A stretch of DNA of 17,702 nucleotides, taken from assembly GCA_002493755.1 (NCBI GenBank), contig DKZT01000063.1:23464-41165 (forward strand), read 5' to 3'. This document shows positions 5,171-13,230 of the stretch, one piece after another. A program made the position numbers and the translations under genes. The notes under the pieces are model-generated. The model saw nothing but the letters and a program-made list of their open reading frames with translations. It was not told the origin of the DNA and searched no databases. This DNA is from Ruminococcaceae bacterium UBA7067 (GTDB taxonomy: Bacteria > Bacillota > Clostridia > Oscillospirales > Acutalibacteraceae). Position 1 is the first letter of the stretch. Each line of letters opens with the position of its first letter.

Positions 5171-7657
5171 TTATTGGAGATGGCTAGTTGTTTCAAAGGT
5201 GAAGTCGTTATCCTTGCAGTCGCAGATAACGCTGTCACCACCCTTGATTTTCTCTTCAAGAATCTGCTGTGACAGCGAATCCTCAATATGCTGGCGGATT
5301 GCACGGCGAAGAGGTCTTGCGCCGTATACAGGGTCATAGCCTGCCTTTGCAACGGCTTTGACTGCTTCCTGAGTGAAGCTTATATCTATTTCAAGCGTCT
5401 TAAGGCGCGATTTAAGGTTATCAAGCATATTGCCTGCTATCTGTTCAATTTCGCTCTCATTAAGCTTGTTAAACACGATAATATCGTCAACACGGTTTAA
5501 AAACTCAGGGCGGAAAACCTTTTTAAGCTCGCTCATCACAAGCTCCTTGACATCAGAGTGTTCCTTTTCGGCTTTATTTTCGCCGTTCTTATCCTCGAAC
5601 GCAAAGCCGAGCCTGCCGTTTTCTGCATCGGTAATAAGCCTTGCGCCGACATTTGAGGTCATAATTATAACCGTGTTTTTAAAGTCGACAAGTCTGCCCT
5701 GTGAGTCGGTAAGTCTGCCGTCCTCAAGTATCTGAAGCAGCATATTGAACACATCGGGATGAGCCTTTTCAATCTCATCGAACAGCACAACAGAATACGG
5801 ATGACTTCTTACCTTGTCGGTGAGCTGACCGCCCTCGTCATAGCCGACATATCCCGGAGGAGAGCCGACAAGCTTTGACACCGTGTGCTTTTCCATATAC
5901 TCGGACATATCAAGCCTTATCATTGCGTTTTCATCGCCGAACACAGCCTCGGCAAGCGCCTTGCACAGCTCTGTTTTGCCGACACCCGTAGGTCCTAAAA
6001 AGATGAACGAGCCTTGCGGCCTTTTCGGGTCCTTAAGTCCTACTCTGCCTCGGCGGATTGCCCTTGCAACACTGTCAACAGCCTCGTTTTGTCCGACAAC
6101 TCTCTTGTGGAGTATCTCCTCCATATTGAGCAGCTTCTGACTTTCCTCCTGCGTGAGCTTTGAAACAGGGATTCCCGTCCACTGCGATACGATGTTTGCG
6201 ATGTCCTCCTCGGTGACTGTTCCCGAGGAATTGTCGGTGTCCTGCTTCCATTCGTCCTTCGCCTTTTCAAGCTGTGACTTTGCCTCGTTCTGCTCGTCAC
6301 GCAGCTTTGCAGCCTGCTCGAATTTCTGTGCGTTAATTGCGGCTGATTTCTCCTGCTCAAGTCTGTTGATTCTGTCCTCAAGCTCTTTTAAGCTTGTCGG
6401 CTGAGTGTGCGCTCTCAGGCGAACCTTTGATGCAGCCTCGTCTATTAAGTCGATAGCCTTATCGGGCAGGAAGCGGTCTGTAATATATCTTGACGACAAA
6501 TCGACTGCGGCTTCGATTGCCTCGTCGGGGATTGATACCTTGTGGTGCGCTTCGTAGCGGTCACGCAGACCCTTTAAAATCTGTACGGTCTCCTCCGTTG
6601 TCGGCTCGCCGACCGTAACGGGCTGAAAACGTCTTTCAAGCGCCGCGTCCTTCTCAATGTGCTTTCTGTATTCGTTTATTGTCGTTGCGCCGATAACCTG
6701 CAAATCGCCCCTTGCAAGCGCAGGCTTCAGAATATTCGCCGCATCTGCGCTGCCCTCGGCACTGCCTGCGCCGATAATGGTGTGAAGCTCATCAATGAAG
6801 AGAATGATGTTGCCGTCATTCTTGACCTCGTCCATTGCCGCCTTTATGCGTTCTTCAAAGTCGCCTCTGTATTTCGAGCCTGCGACCATACCTGTTAAAT
6901 CAAGCGCAAACACTCTTTTATTTTTGAGCAAATCCGGCACATCGCCGTTTGCAATTCTCAGTGCAAGTCCCTCAGCAACGGCTGTCTTGCCGACGCCAGG
7001 CTCACCGATAAGGCAAGGGTTGTTCTTGGTTCTTCGTGATAAAATCTGAATAACACGGTTAATCTCGTCCTCTCTGCCGATTACCGGGTCAATGCCGCCC
7101 TTCTTTGCCTTTTCGGTCAGATCCTCGCCGAATTTTTCAAGCGTTTTTGTGCCGCTCTTGCCGCCCTTTGCGCCGCCTTCGTAGCCTGAATAGCCGCTCT
7201 GCTCGCCGTTGTCGCTCGATGAACTTAGCTGACCTGCAATGCCCTGAAGAATTTCGTTCGGTCTTGCACCGCAGCCGTATATAAAGTGTACGGCGTAGCT
7301 GTCATCCTCAGAAAGCAGTGCGACAAGCAAATGCTCACTGCCGACATAGTTGTGACCGTAGCGCGCGGCTACCGTGATAGCACCCTGAACAACTCTTTTT
7401 GTTCTCGGCGTGAAATCAGACGGAGAAAGCACCGTGTTTGCGCCCGAGCCGATCTGAGCCTTTATCTGGCTTTCAATATTCTGCGCTGTAACTCCTGCCG
7501 ATTCAAGGGCGGTTGCGGCAACGCTGTTTTCAGTGCCTAAAAGTCCGAGAAGAATATGCTCGGTTCCTATATATGTGTGTCCGAGCTGCTGAGCCTTTTC
7601 AATGGCAAGGTTCAGCGCGTCATTTGCCTTTTGAGTAAAACCTCTGAAATTATACAT
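5171..7657 (-). CDS. clpC: AAA+ unfoldase ClpC
   Basis: ClpC is an HSP100-type unfoldase that feeds proteins, including arginine-phosphorylated ones, to ClpP. The 828-aa product has the full family layout. The double Clp N-terminal repeat is at about 1-145. A Gly/Ser-rich linker of some 25 residues follows. AAA module 1 has Walker A GEPGVGKT at 218-225 and Walker B IILFIDE at 284-290. A UVR-type coiled middle domain lies at about 420-470. AAA module 2 has GPTGVGKT at 555-562 and VVLFDEIE at 623-630. The ClpP-docking loop LGF is at 683-685. The length slightly exceeds the roughly 810 aa of Bacillus ClpC, and the linker is longer. The start has GGGAGG about 8 nt before it. It is last in the ctsR operon, 40 nt after mcsB. 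clpP is not in the window. Confidence 0.97.
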   Translation of the reverse strand: MYNFRGFTQKANDALNLAIEKAQQLGHTYIGTEHILLGLLGTENSVAATALESAGVTAQNIESQIKAQIGSGANTVLSPSDFTPRTKRVVQGAITVAARYGHNYVGSEHLLVALLSEDDSYAVHFIYGCGARPNEILQGIAGQLSSSSDNGEQSGYSGYEGGAKGGKSGTKTLEKFGEDLTEKAKKGGIDPVIGREDEINRVIQILSRRTKNNPCLIGEPGVGKTAVAEGLALRIANGDVPDLLKNKRVFALDLTGMVAGSKYRGDFEERIKAAMDEVKNDGNIILFIDELHTIIGAGSAEGSADAANILKPALARGDLQVIGATTINEYRKHIEKDAALERRFQPVTVGEPTTEETVQILKGLRDRYEAHHKVSIPDEAIEAAVDLSSRYITDRFLPDKAIDLIDEAASKVRLRAHTQPTSLKELEDRINRLEQEKSAAINAQKFEQAAKLRDEQNEAKSQLEKAKDEWKQDTDNSSGTVTEEDIANIVSQWTGIPVSKLTQEESQKLLNMEEILHKRVVGQNEAVDSVARAIRRGRVGLKDPKRPQGSFIFLGPTGVGKTELCKALAEAVFGDENAMIRLDMSEYMEKHTVSKLVGSPPGYVGYDEGGQLTDKVRSHPYSVVLFDEIEKAHPDVFNMLLQILEDGRLTDSQGRLVDFKNTVIIMTSNVGARLITDAENGRLGFAFEDKNGENKAEKEHSDVKELVMSELKKVFRPEFLNRVDDIIVFNKLNESEIEQIAGNMLDNLKSRLKTLEIDISFTQEAVKAVAKAGYDPVYGARPLRRAIRQHIEDSLSQQILEEKIKGGDSVICDCKDNDFTFETTSHLQ

Positions 7658-7697
7658 AAAACATACCTCCCTGTAATATATGAAGTCACTGTGTTAA

Positions 7698-8726
7698 TTA
7701 AATTCCGCTGAACTCCTTATTGAGTATTTCAGCTCTCTTGATATCCCTTTGCTGCGGTGTAAGCTCCTTGCCCTCGGCAGTCATCAGCGTTGCAGGCTGA
7801 ATCTGCTCGTTCAGACGGTTAAGCTTTGCGTAATCCGCATTTGCAATCAAGCCTGTGAACATTCCTGCCCTGACATTTGAAATCAGCTTCATAGCCTCGT
7901 CATTTGACATAAGCCTTGCGCTCTTAAGCAGAGCAAGACTGCGTGAGATTACGTCCTGCGTTTCAATCGACTTTGCCGTTTCCTTAAGAGCTTTTTCCTC
8001 CTGATCGATAAGCTGTGAGGCTATATTCTTAAGATTTTCAATGGCGTTATGCTCGGAAAGTCCGAGTGTTATCTGGTTTGAAAGCTGATACAGCGAGCCT
8101 TTTGCATCACTGCCCTCGCCAAAGGTTCCTCTTAGCTCCATACCAAGCTTTGTCAGGTTGCCCGATATGCGGTTGATTGAGCGATTCTTCTCGGTTGCAG
8201 GTATGTGGAGCATCAGTGAAGCTCTCATACCTGTGCCGAGGTTTGTCGGACACTGCGTAAGATAGCCGAGCTTGTTGTTAAAGGCGAAGCCCAAGGCGTT
8301 GTCAAGCAGTGTGTCAAGGTTGTTCGCGGTATCGTAGCACTCGTTAAGGCTTAAGCCGCTGCCGAGAACCTGGATTCTGATATGATCCTCCTCGTTAATC
8401 ATAATGCTTATTGACTCGTCCTTTGAAAGCATCAGATATCTGCCCTTGCGGTCTGAGGCAAATTCAGGACTTATCAGGTGCTTTTCAACAAGTGATACAG
8501 CCTGAATGCGGCTTATGTCCTCCATAGGGATAAAGCTGAAGCTGTTTGCCAGCGTGCTGTTGCTTTCCTCAAGCGCACGCTTTACCTTTTCGGCAATCTC
8601 CTTTTTCTGCTCAAGAGAAGCCTTATTCGGGAACGGATAATTTTTAAGGTTTCTTGCAAGACGGATTCGTGAGCTTACAACCACGCCGCCCTGTTCACCT
8701 GCTTTTTCATACCATTTTTCAGACAT
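7698..8726 (-). CDS. mcsB: Protein arginine kinase McsB
   Basis: McsB phosphorylates arginine side chains, inactivating CtsR and marking proteins for ClpCP. The 342-aa protein has the phosphagen-kinase catalytic fold: SSRIRLARN at 18-26 (nucleotide binding), NEEDHIRIQ at 111-119 (acidic catalytic loop), and CPTNLGTGMRAS at 159-170 with the conserved active-site Cys159. Near the C-terminus RDIKRA (327-332) fits the RDxxRA motif, which in Bacillus McsB binds phosphoarginine allosterically. The regulatory pocket therefore appears intact. The start ATG is preceded by GGGAGG and overlaps the mcsA stop by 8 nt (ATGTCTGA), so the two subunits are translationally coupled, as expected for partners. 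Confidence 0.97.
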   Translation of the reverse strand: MSEKWYEKAGEQGGVVVSSRIRLARNLKNYPFPNKASLEQKKEIAEKVKRALEESNSTLANSFSFIPMEDISRIQAVSLVEKHLISPEFASDRKGRYLMLSKDESISIMINEEDHIRIQVLGSGLSLNECYDTANNLDTLLDNALGFAFNNKLGYLTQCPTNLGTGMRASLMLHIPATEKNRSINRISGNLTKLGMELRGTFGEGSDAKGSLYQLSNQITLGLSEHNAIENLKNIASQLIDQEEKALKETAKSIETQDVISRSLALLKSARLMSNDEAMKLISNVRAGMFTGLIANADYAKLNRLNEQIQPATLMTAEGKELTPQQRDIKRAEILNKEFSGI

Positions 8727-9219
8727 TCTGATTACCTCCCTTAAGTGAATTTATCCTGTCGCGAAGCTGAGCCGCCTTTTCAAATTCCTGTCTTGATACT
8801 GCCTCGTTTAACTGCTCCTGCAATGACTCAAGCTCGTTTACTATTGCAAGCTGCTTTCCTGCGCTTGCAGGAAACTTGCCATTGTGCTGAGTGTTGCCGT
8901 GAATTTTCCTTATTGACGGCAGCAGCTCGTCATAGAACGTGTCGTAGCAGTCGGGACAGCCGACTATACCTCTCTTTGCGATTTCTGAAAACGAAGAGCC
9001 GCAGCTCTTGCAGCGTGTTGCACTTGTTTTTGACGGCAAACCGCCGCCGAAGAAGCTGCCGAGCAAGCTGTTCCATTCGTTCTCAAAGCCGGAGAATAAA
9101 TTTGTGTAGCCCATTTTCTTTGCACATTCGTGACACAGATCGTATTCTTCAATCTGACCGTTTACAATTCTTTTTACATGAGTTGTAGCCTCATTTTTTT
9201 TACATGATTGACACAGCAT
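8719..9219 (-). CDS. mcsA: McsA, zinc-binding activator of McsB
   Basis: McsA is the cofactor that activates the arginine kinase McsB and links it to CtsR under stress. The 166-aa product has four CxxC pairs, at C3/C6, C29/C32, C70/C73 and C88/C91, which should form two zinc sites. A Gly/Phe-rich stretch (about 51-62) separates them. A C-terminal UVR domain (about 126-161, with FEKAAQLRDRI) follows, the same type as in ClpC's middle domain. I chose ATG 9219, with GGGAGG 7 nt upstream. The in-frame ATG at 9234 overlaps that site. It lies between ctsR (39-nt gap) and mcsB (8-nt overlap). Confidence 0.95.
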   Translation of the reverse strand: MLCQSCKKNEATTHVKRIVNGQIEEYDLCHECAKKMGYTNLFSGFENEWNSLLGSFFGGGLPSKTSATRCKSCGSSFSEIAKRGIVGCPDCYDTFYDELLPSIRKIHGNTQHNGKFPASAGKQLAIVNELESLQEQLNEAVSRQEFEKAAQLRDRINSLKGGNQNV

Positions 9220-9258
9220 AATTATTCCTCCCATTTATTCGTTTTATTATTCTGTCTT

Positions 9259-9708
9259 CTAAATCTGGGTTAAAAGCATATTCTTTACTATGGCGGCTCT
9301 TATTGTATTTGCCGCCGCCTTTGGCAAGCCGACAAAATTTCTTTCCGCCGCCGCCGCATTGATAAGAGCGGCGCACTGCTCGCTTATCGCTCCGGCACTG
9401 CTGAGATTCTCCGCCATCAGCCTCGCGTCATTGTAATCAAGCTCCTTGCCGATTGAATTAACTATGTGCATCAGCGCTGAATTTTTGTCGGTGTGGATTC
9501 TTGTTATTCTTATGAATCCGCCGCCGCCTCGCCTGCTCTCGACTATATAACCCTGCTCGGGTGTGAATCGGGAGGTCAGAACATAGTTAATCTGACTCGG
9601 TACACAGCCGATTGAATCTGCAAGCTCGTTTCGCCTTATCTCGGCGTTGCCGTTGCTCTGATCAAGCATATCTAAAATATAGCTTGCAACCAAGTCAGAA
9701 ATTCTCAT
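9259..9708 (-). CDS. ctsR: Class III heat-shock repressor CtsR
   Basis: CtsR is the dimeric winged-helix repressor of clp genes. It acts as the thermosensor of this regulon and is inactivated by McsB. The 149-aa length is normal. The N-terminal half holds the helix-turn-helix (DSIGCVPSQINYVLTSRF) and the wing RRGGGGFIRI, with the tetraglycine at 61-64 that is conserved in the family and acts as the heat sensor. The C-terminal half is helical, with the expected dimer/McsB-contact region. I start at ATG 9708 because AGAGGTG lies just upstream and the family begins MRxISDxI. The longer frame up to 9846 would run through the promoter and operators. It is the first gene of the operon and autoregulated through boxes at 9791-9808 and 9831-9847. 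Confidence 0.97.
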   Translation of the reverse strand: MRISDLVASYILDMLDQSNGNAEIRRNELADSIGCVPSQINYVLTSRFTPEQGYIVESRRGGGGFIRITRIHTDKNSALMHIVNSIGKELDYNDARLMAENLSSAGAISEQCAALINAAAAERNFVGLPKAAANTIRAAIVKNMLLTQI

Positions 9709-9790
9709 AATCTCACCTCTCATTTTAGTAGTATTATTATGTAAAAGCCGTCGATAATTGATACCTGTTTTATACCACTTGGTATTTGTC

Positions 9791-9808
9791 TTTGACTTTC
9801 TTTGACCT
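9791..9808 (-). promoter_or_regulatory. CtsR operator, downstream box
   Basis: On the minus strand the sequence reads AGGTCAAAGAAAGTCAAA, two RGTCAAA heptads with a 3-nt spacer, matching the known CtsR consensus. It starts 9 nt after the -10 box and covers the predicted transcription start, so binding should block initiation. Confidence 0.9.
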
Positions 9809-9817
9809 TGTGACATT

Positions 9818-9846
9818 ATTATACGCAAGTGGTCAGAGATAGTCAA
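9818..9846 (-). promoter_or_regulatory. Promoter of the ctsR operon
   Basis: On the minus strand TTGACT (9841-9846) and a perfect TATAAT (9818-9823) lie 17 nt apart, a near-consensus vegetative promoter. The predicted start is about 9811, giving a leader of roughly 100 nt before ctsR. Confidence 0.85.
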
Positions 9847-9847
9847 A
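9831..9847 (+). promoter_or_regulatory. Second CtsR-like box, opposite orientation, over the -35
   Basis: On the plus strand GGTCAGAGATAGTCAAA fits RGTCAAA-N3-RGTCAAA with one mismatch, in the opposite direction to the first box. Its second heptad coincides with the -35 element. Together the two boxes bracket the promoter. Confidence 0.65.
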
Positions 9848-10020
9848 CTCGGTTTTTGACTGTTTTTTAAGCATTTTAAGGTGTTATCTCTTGTATTCTC
9901 TTATATGCTCTTGTTTTCTATAAATTTTGACTTTTTTGACTTTTATTTTTTATGAAACGCTCAACAGAGCAATATAAAATTCTCCGCCGTAAGCTGTCCT
10001 GCAATTTCATCTCTTTTCAT
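9848..10020. other. Intergenic region upstream of the ctsR promoter
   Basis: This AT-rich stretch carries extra TTTGACT-type half-sites: one at about 9855-9862, which pairs with AGTCAAA at 9841-9847 as an inverted dyad, and two at about 9926-9942. The last two are spaced one base closer than a proper CtsR box. No gene, RNA gene or other promoter is convincing. Confidence 0.4.
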
Positions 10021-10057
10021 AAAAAAACAAGCGACAGCAGATTCGCCATCGCTTGTT
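10021..10057 (-). terminator. Terminator of the recO-mutS2 operon
   Basis: On the minus strand AACAAGCGA (10057-10049) pairs with TCGCTTGTT (10034-10026) around a 14-nt loop, followed by a run of seven T (10027-10021). It lies 18 bp after the stop of the YpmS-like gene and is a textbook Rho-independent terminator. Confidence 0.9.
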
Positions 10058-10075
10058 AGTATTATTTCTTCCGCT

Positions 10076-10849
10076 TTATTCAAACAGTGAGCCGAGCCAC
10101 GAGCCGATAGAGCCAAGGATAATATCGGCGGCGCTTGTTGTTTTAAGCGTTACTCCGTCAGCTGTCGGCTTGACCTTTGTAATCTCCAGGGATATGTTCT
10201 GATTGAACGCTTCAAAGCTGTAAGAGGTCTTTATATAAAGCTTATTTCCGTCTCGCTCCAAAAAGTCAGCGTTATTTGCCATACCGCCGTCCTTGAATAT
10301 GTAGTCGAGAAGCATTCCGGGAGGGACAGGCAGTGCGCCGATTTTTGCCGATTTCAGAGTAAGTTCAATGCTGTCGCCGATAACGGCAGGCGTAAGCTCA
10401 AACTCTCCCGATACCTCAAGGTTCTGAGAGCCGAATTGAACCTGTGAGTAAAGCTCGCTTAATTTGTCGCTGTGAACAAATACGGCGGCATTTTTTATCG
10501 GCAGCTTTTCCTCGCCGTTCTGCTCACTTTTATTGTTTGCTTTCTCCAGCATATAGGCGATAAAGGAATTTAAATCATCGTTTGATATTTCAGCTTCTTT
10601 ATCGTATATAGCCGACTTAACAAGAGTAGTTACCATATCGTAGCTCGGCTGAGCTGTGAATTTGCCGCTGTTTGGTGTTTGCAGAGCAAGAATTATAACC
10701 GCAGCGGCGGCTGTTACGAGAAGTAAAAGCAGAGAAATTATTACAATCATAGTATTGCGTATACCGTGACCATTCTTTTTTTGTTTTTGTGCATCTATTG
10801 TGCCGTAGTTATCGCCGTAGCTTTCAACAGAGAGATTTTCATAGGGCAT
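10076..10849 (-). CDS. Single-pass membrane protein, YpmS/DUF2140-like
   Basis: Function is unknown. The 257-aa product has a cytoplasmic N-terminus of about 31 residues with a basic end (KQKKNGHGIR). One membrane helix follows (about 32-56, TMIVIISLLLLLVTAAAAVIIL), then an extracytoplasmic domain of about 200 residues. That domain has the order LNSFIAYMLEK, an acidic low-complexity piece, a beta-rich block (SGEFELTPAVIGDSIELTL) and KIGALPVPPGMLLDYI. This resembles the YpmS/DUF2140 family of Bacillus. That match is by eye. GAGGAGG lies 6 nt before the start, and only 12 nt separate it from mutS2, so it is the last gene of that operon. The operon link may be positional rather than functional, since its neighbours are cytoplasmic repair proteins. 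Confidence 0.7.
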   Translation of the reverse strand: MPYENLSVESYGDNYGTIDAQKQKKNGHGIRNTMIVIISLLLLLVTAAAAVIILALQTPNSGKFTAQPSYDMVTTLVKSAIYDKEAEISNDDLNSFIAYMLEKANNKSEQNGEEKLPIKNAAVFVHSDKLSELYSQVQFGSQNLEVSGEFELTPAVIGDSIELTLKSAKIGALPVPPGMLLDYIFKDGGMANNADFLERDGNKLYIKTSYSFEAFNQNISLEITKVKPTADGVTLKTTSAADIILGSIGSWLGSLFE

Positions 10850-10861
10850 TTGTTATCCTCC

Positions 10862-13219
10862 TCACTTAAGTGTGGCAATGGTCACTCCGCTTTCGCCCTC
10901 GCCGAAAACGCCGAGACGGAAGCTCTTGATTGCCTTGCAGGATTTCAGGAAGCTCTGCACCTCTCGTCTTAGCACTCCCGTTCCTTTGCCGTGAATTATA
11001 GTAATCTGATTAATGCCCGACAGCACGGCTGAGTCGATTGCTCCTTCCAAATCCATAATAGCCTCGGTTGCCGTCATTCCTCTTAAGTCAATCTCTGTAA
11101 CAGCCTTAATATCGGTCTGCTTTGTTACGGTGCGAGTACCGCCGTGTGATTTCGGCTTTTGCGGCTTCGGAGCGTCCAACAATCGCAGGTTGCTTATGTC
11201 GGCTCTCGTCTTTATAATTCCTGCCTGAACAAGAACGGTTTTGCCGTCGGGATTTATTTCAAGTACGGTAGCCTTTTTGTCTATGTCGAACAGCACAACT
11301 GTGTCGCCGACCTTGAGCTTTCTCGGCAGCTTATAATCGCCCGAATTTGCCTTTTCAATCGGGTCGGCTGTGTTCTCAATGTTTTTAATCTCCTGCCTTA
11401 GCCTTGCCTTGTCCTCGGCTGAGAGCTTTTGCTCCTTCTGCACCTTTTCAACGCTCTCCATAACATCGAGGGCGGCGGCTCTTGTTTTTGATACGATTCT
11501 TGCCGCCTCTTCCTTTGCCCGCTGAATTTCAGCCTCGTTCTGTTGTTTTACTCTCTGTATCTTTTCTTCGGCTTCTTCGAGTGCCTTTTTCGCCGAAAGC
11601 GTTTTTTTCTCGGCTTCCTTAAGCTGTATTTCAAGCGCCTGCCGCTTTTTCTCAAGGTTTCGCACTACGCTTTCAAACTTTCTGTCCTCACGGGAAACAA
11701 GCTTTTTTGAGCGCGCGATAATATCCTCGTCAATGCCGAGCTTCTGCGATATTGCAAAGGCGTTTGAACGTCCCGGAACGCCGATTGACAGCTTGTAGGT
11801 CGGGCGGAGCGTTGCAACGTCAAACTCACAGCAGGCGTTTTCAACTCCGGCTGTGTTGAGCGCATAAGCCTTTAATTCTGCATAGTGTGTGGTAGCCGCC
11901 GTTATAGTGCCGAGTGAGCTTAAGCGTTCAAGAATAGCCGTTGCGAGAGCAGCGCCCTCAACGGGGTCTGTTCCTGCGCCAAGCTCGTCTATCAGCGCAA
12001 GGCTCCTGTTGTCGGTGATTTTAAGTATGCTTGAAATATTAGTCATATGCGCCGAGAAGGTGGAAAGGCTCTGTTCAATGCTCTGCTCGTCGCCTATATC
12101 TGCAAGCACATTGTCAAAGACGGAAATTCTGCTGTTGTCGCTTGCAGGTATCATCATACCGCACATAGCCATAAGCGTTAAAAGTCCTATCGTTTTTAGC
12201 GTTACAGTCTTGCCGCCGGTGTTCGGTCCTGTGATAACAAGCGTTGAGAAGTCGCTTCCAAGCCTTACGTCAACAGGCACAACCTTGTTTTTGTCGATAA
12301 GCGGATGCCGTGCCTTTTTCAGCTCGATTATACCGTCATCATTCATAACGGGCATTGAAGCTTTCATTTTATAAGCCAGCGAAGCCTTTGCAAAGATTAA
12401 GTCAAGCTGAGTAAGACATTCGTAATTGTCGGAAATCTGTCTTGCAAAGCCGCCGACGTTTGCCGACAGCTCAAATAAGATCCTCTCAATCTCGGCTTCT
12501 TCCTTTGACTGCAAAACCTTAATATCGTTGTTTGCCTCGACAACGCCCATCGGTTCAACGAAGATTGTCGAGCCGCTTGCTGAGGTGTCGTGAACGAGTC
12601 CGCTTATACTTCCACGAAACTCAGCCTTGACAGGCACAACATACCGTCCGTCACGCATTGTTACAATCGAATCCTGTAAATACTTTTTGTATGTAGCCGA
12701 GTGAATTATTTTATTAAGCGCGTCCCTTGCTTTTTGTGAAGAGCTTTTTATTTTTCTGCGGATTTCGGATAGGGCAGGGGAAGCCTTGTCCGACATTTCA
12801 TCCTCGGAAATTATAGCTCCCGTTATCGCGTCCTCAAGATATTTGTTAGGGACAAGCGACTGAAAGCGGCTGTCAAGCACACTCTGCACAGAAGCGCATT
12901 TTTCTCTCCACTGTCTTACTCCTCTGACAATACGCAAAACTTCGGCTATGCGTAAAAGCTCGCTCATTGAAAGCATACCGCCTGCCGCCGCTCTTGCCAG
13001 ACAGCCGGAAATGTTCTTTATACTGCCAAAGGACGGCGCACCGAAGCGGCCGCTGAGAATGTAAGCGTCCTCGGTTTCCTTTAAATTTGCAAGAACCTTC
13101 TGTAAATCGTTTTTTGGCCGCAGTGCCAGCGCAAGCTCCTTTGATTCTTCAAAAGAGGCTTCACTTGCCAGCATATTTAAAATTTTATCAAGCTCAAGTG
13201 TTTTCAGGTGTCTGTTCAT
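10862..13219 (-). CDS. mutS2: MutS2 family ATPase/endonuclease
   Basis: MutS2 is a dimeric MutS paralogue lacking the mismatch-reading domain. It is linked to suppression of recombination and, in Bacillus, to sensing collided ribosomes (also called RqcU). The 785-aa product shows a core and lever region (about 1-320), Walker A GPNTGGKT at 331-338, the signature SLSTFSAHMTN at 384-394 and Walker B LALIDELGAGTDP at 407-419. A charged coiled coil follows at about 510-620 (many EEAEKK-type repeats), then a KOW-like segment, and a C-terminal Smr domain (708-785) with IDLRG at 710-714 and HGKGTG at 743-748. Length is normal. The start has CGGAG upstream and lies 11 nt after recO. It is cotranscribed with recO and the YpmS-like gene. 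Confidence 0.96.
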   Translation of the reverse strand: MNRHLKTLELDKILNMLASEASFEESKELALALRPKNDLQKVLANLKETEDAYILSGRFGAPSFGSIKNISGCLARAAAGGMLSMSELLRIAEVLRIVRGVRQWREKCASVQSVLDSRFQSLVPNKYLEDAITGAIISEDEMSDKASPALSEIRRKIKSSSQKARDALNKIIHSATYKKYLQDSIVTMRDGRYVVPVKAEFRGSISGLVHDTSASGSTIFVEPMGVVEANNDIKVLQSKEEAEIERILFELSANVGGFARQISDNYECLTQLDLIFAKASLAYKMKASMPVMNDDGIIELKKARHPLIDKNKVVPVDVRLGSDFSTLVITGPNTGGKTVTLKTIGLLTLMAMCGMMIPASDNSRISVFDNVLADIGDEQSIEQSLSTFSAHMTNISSILKITDNRSLALIDELGAGTDPVEGAALATAILERLSSLGTITAATTHYAELKAYALNTAGVENACCEFDVATLRPTYKLSIGVPGRSNAFAISQKLGIDEDIIARSKKLVSREDRKFESVVRNLEKKRQALEIQLKEAEKKTLSAKKALEEAEEKIQRVKQQNEAEIQRAKEEAARIVSKTRAAALDVMESVEKVQKEQKLSAEDKARLRQEIKNIENTADPIEKANSGDYKLPRKLKVGDTVVLFDIDKKATVLEINPDGKTVLVQAGIIKTRADISNLRLLDAPKPQKPKSHGGTRTVTKQTDIKAVTEIDLRGMTATEAIMDLEGAIDSAVLSGINQITIIHGKGTGVLRREVQSFLKSCKAIKSFRLGVFGEGESGVTIATLK

Positions 13220-13230
13220 TTTTATCTCCG

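Noticed and set aside
5373..5735. Plus-strand frames within clpC, including 5373-5735 and 6153-6404
   Set aside because: They are serine-rich antisense shadows of the ClpC coding sequence.
8745..9188. 147-codon plus-strand frame opposite mcsA
   Set aside because: It is antisense to mcsA, whose four CxxC pairs and UVR domain are clear, and it is Arg/Cys-rich without motifs.
9709..9846. N-terminally extended CtsR starting at 9846
   Set aside because: The extension would run through the promoter and both CtsR boxes. ATG 9708 has a strong ribosome site and matches the family's N-terminus.
9926..9942. Third CtsR box
   Set aside because: The AGTCAAA half-sites are spaced 9 bp rather than the 10 bp of a true box, in a T-rich stretch far upstream of the promoter.
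11889..12374. 161-codon plus-strand frame inside mutS2
   Set aside because: It is a Ser/Leu/Ile-rich antisense shadow of the mutS2 ATPase region, with no family signature.
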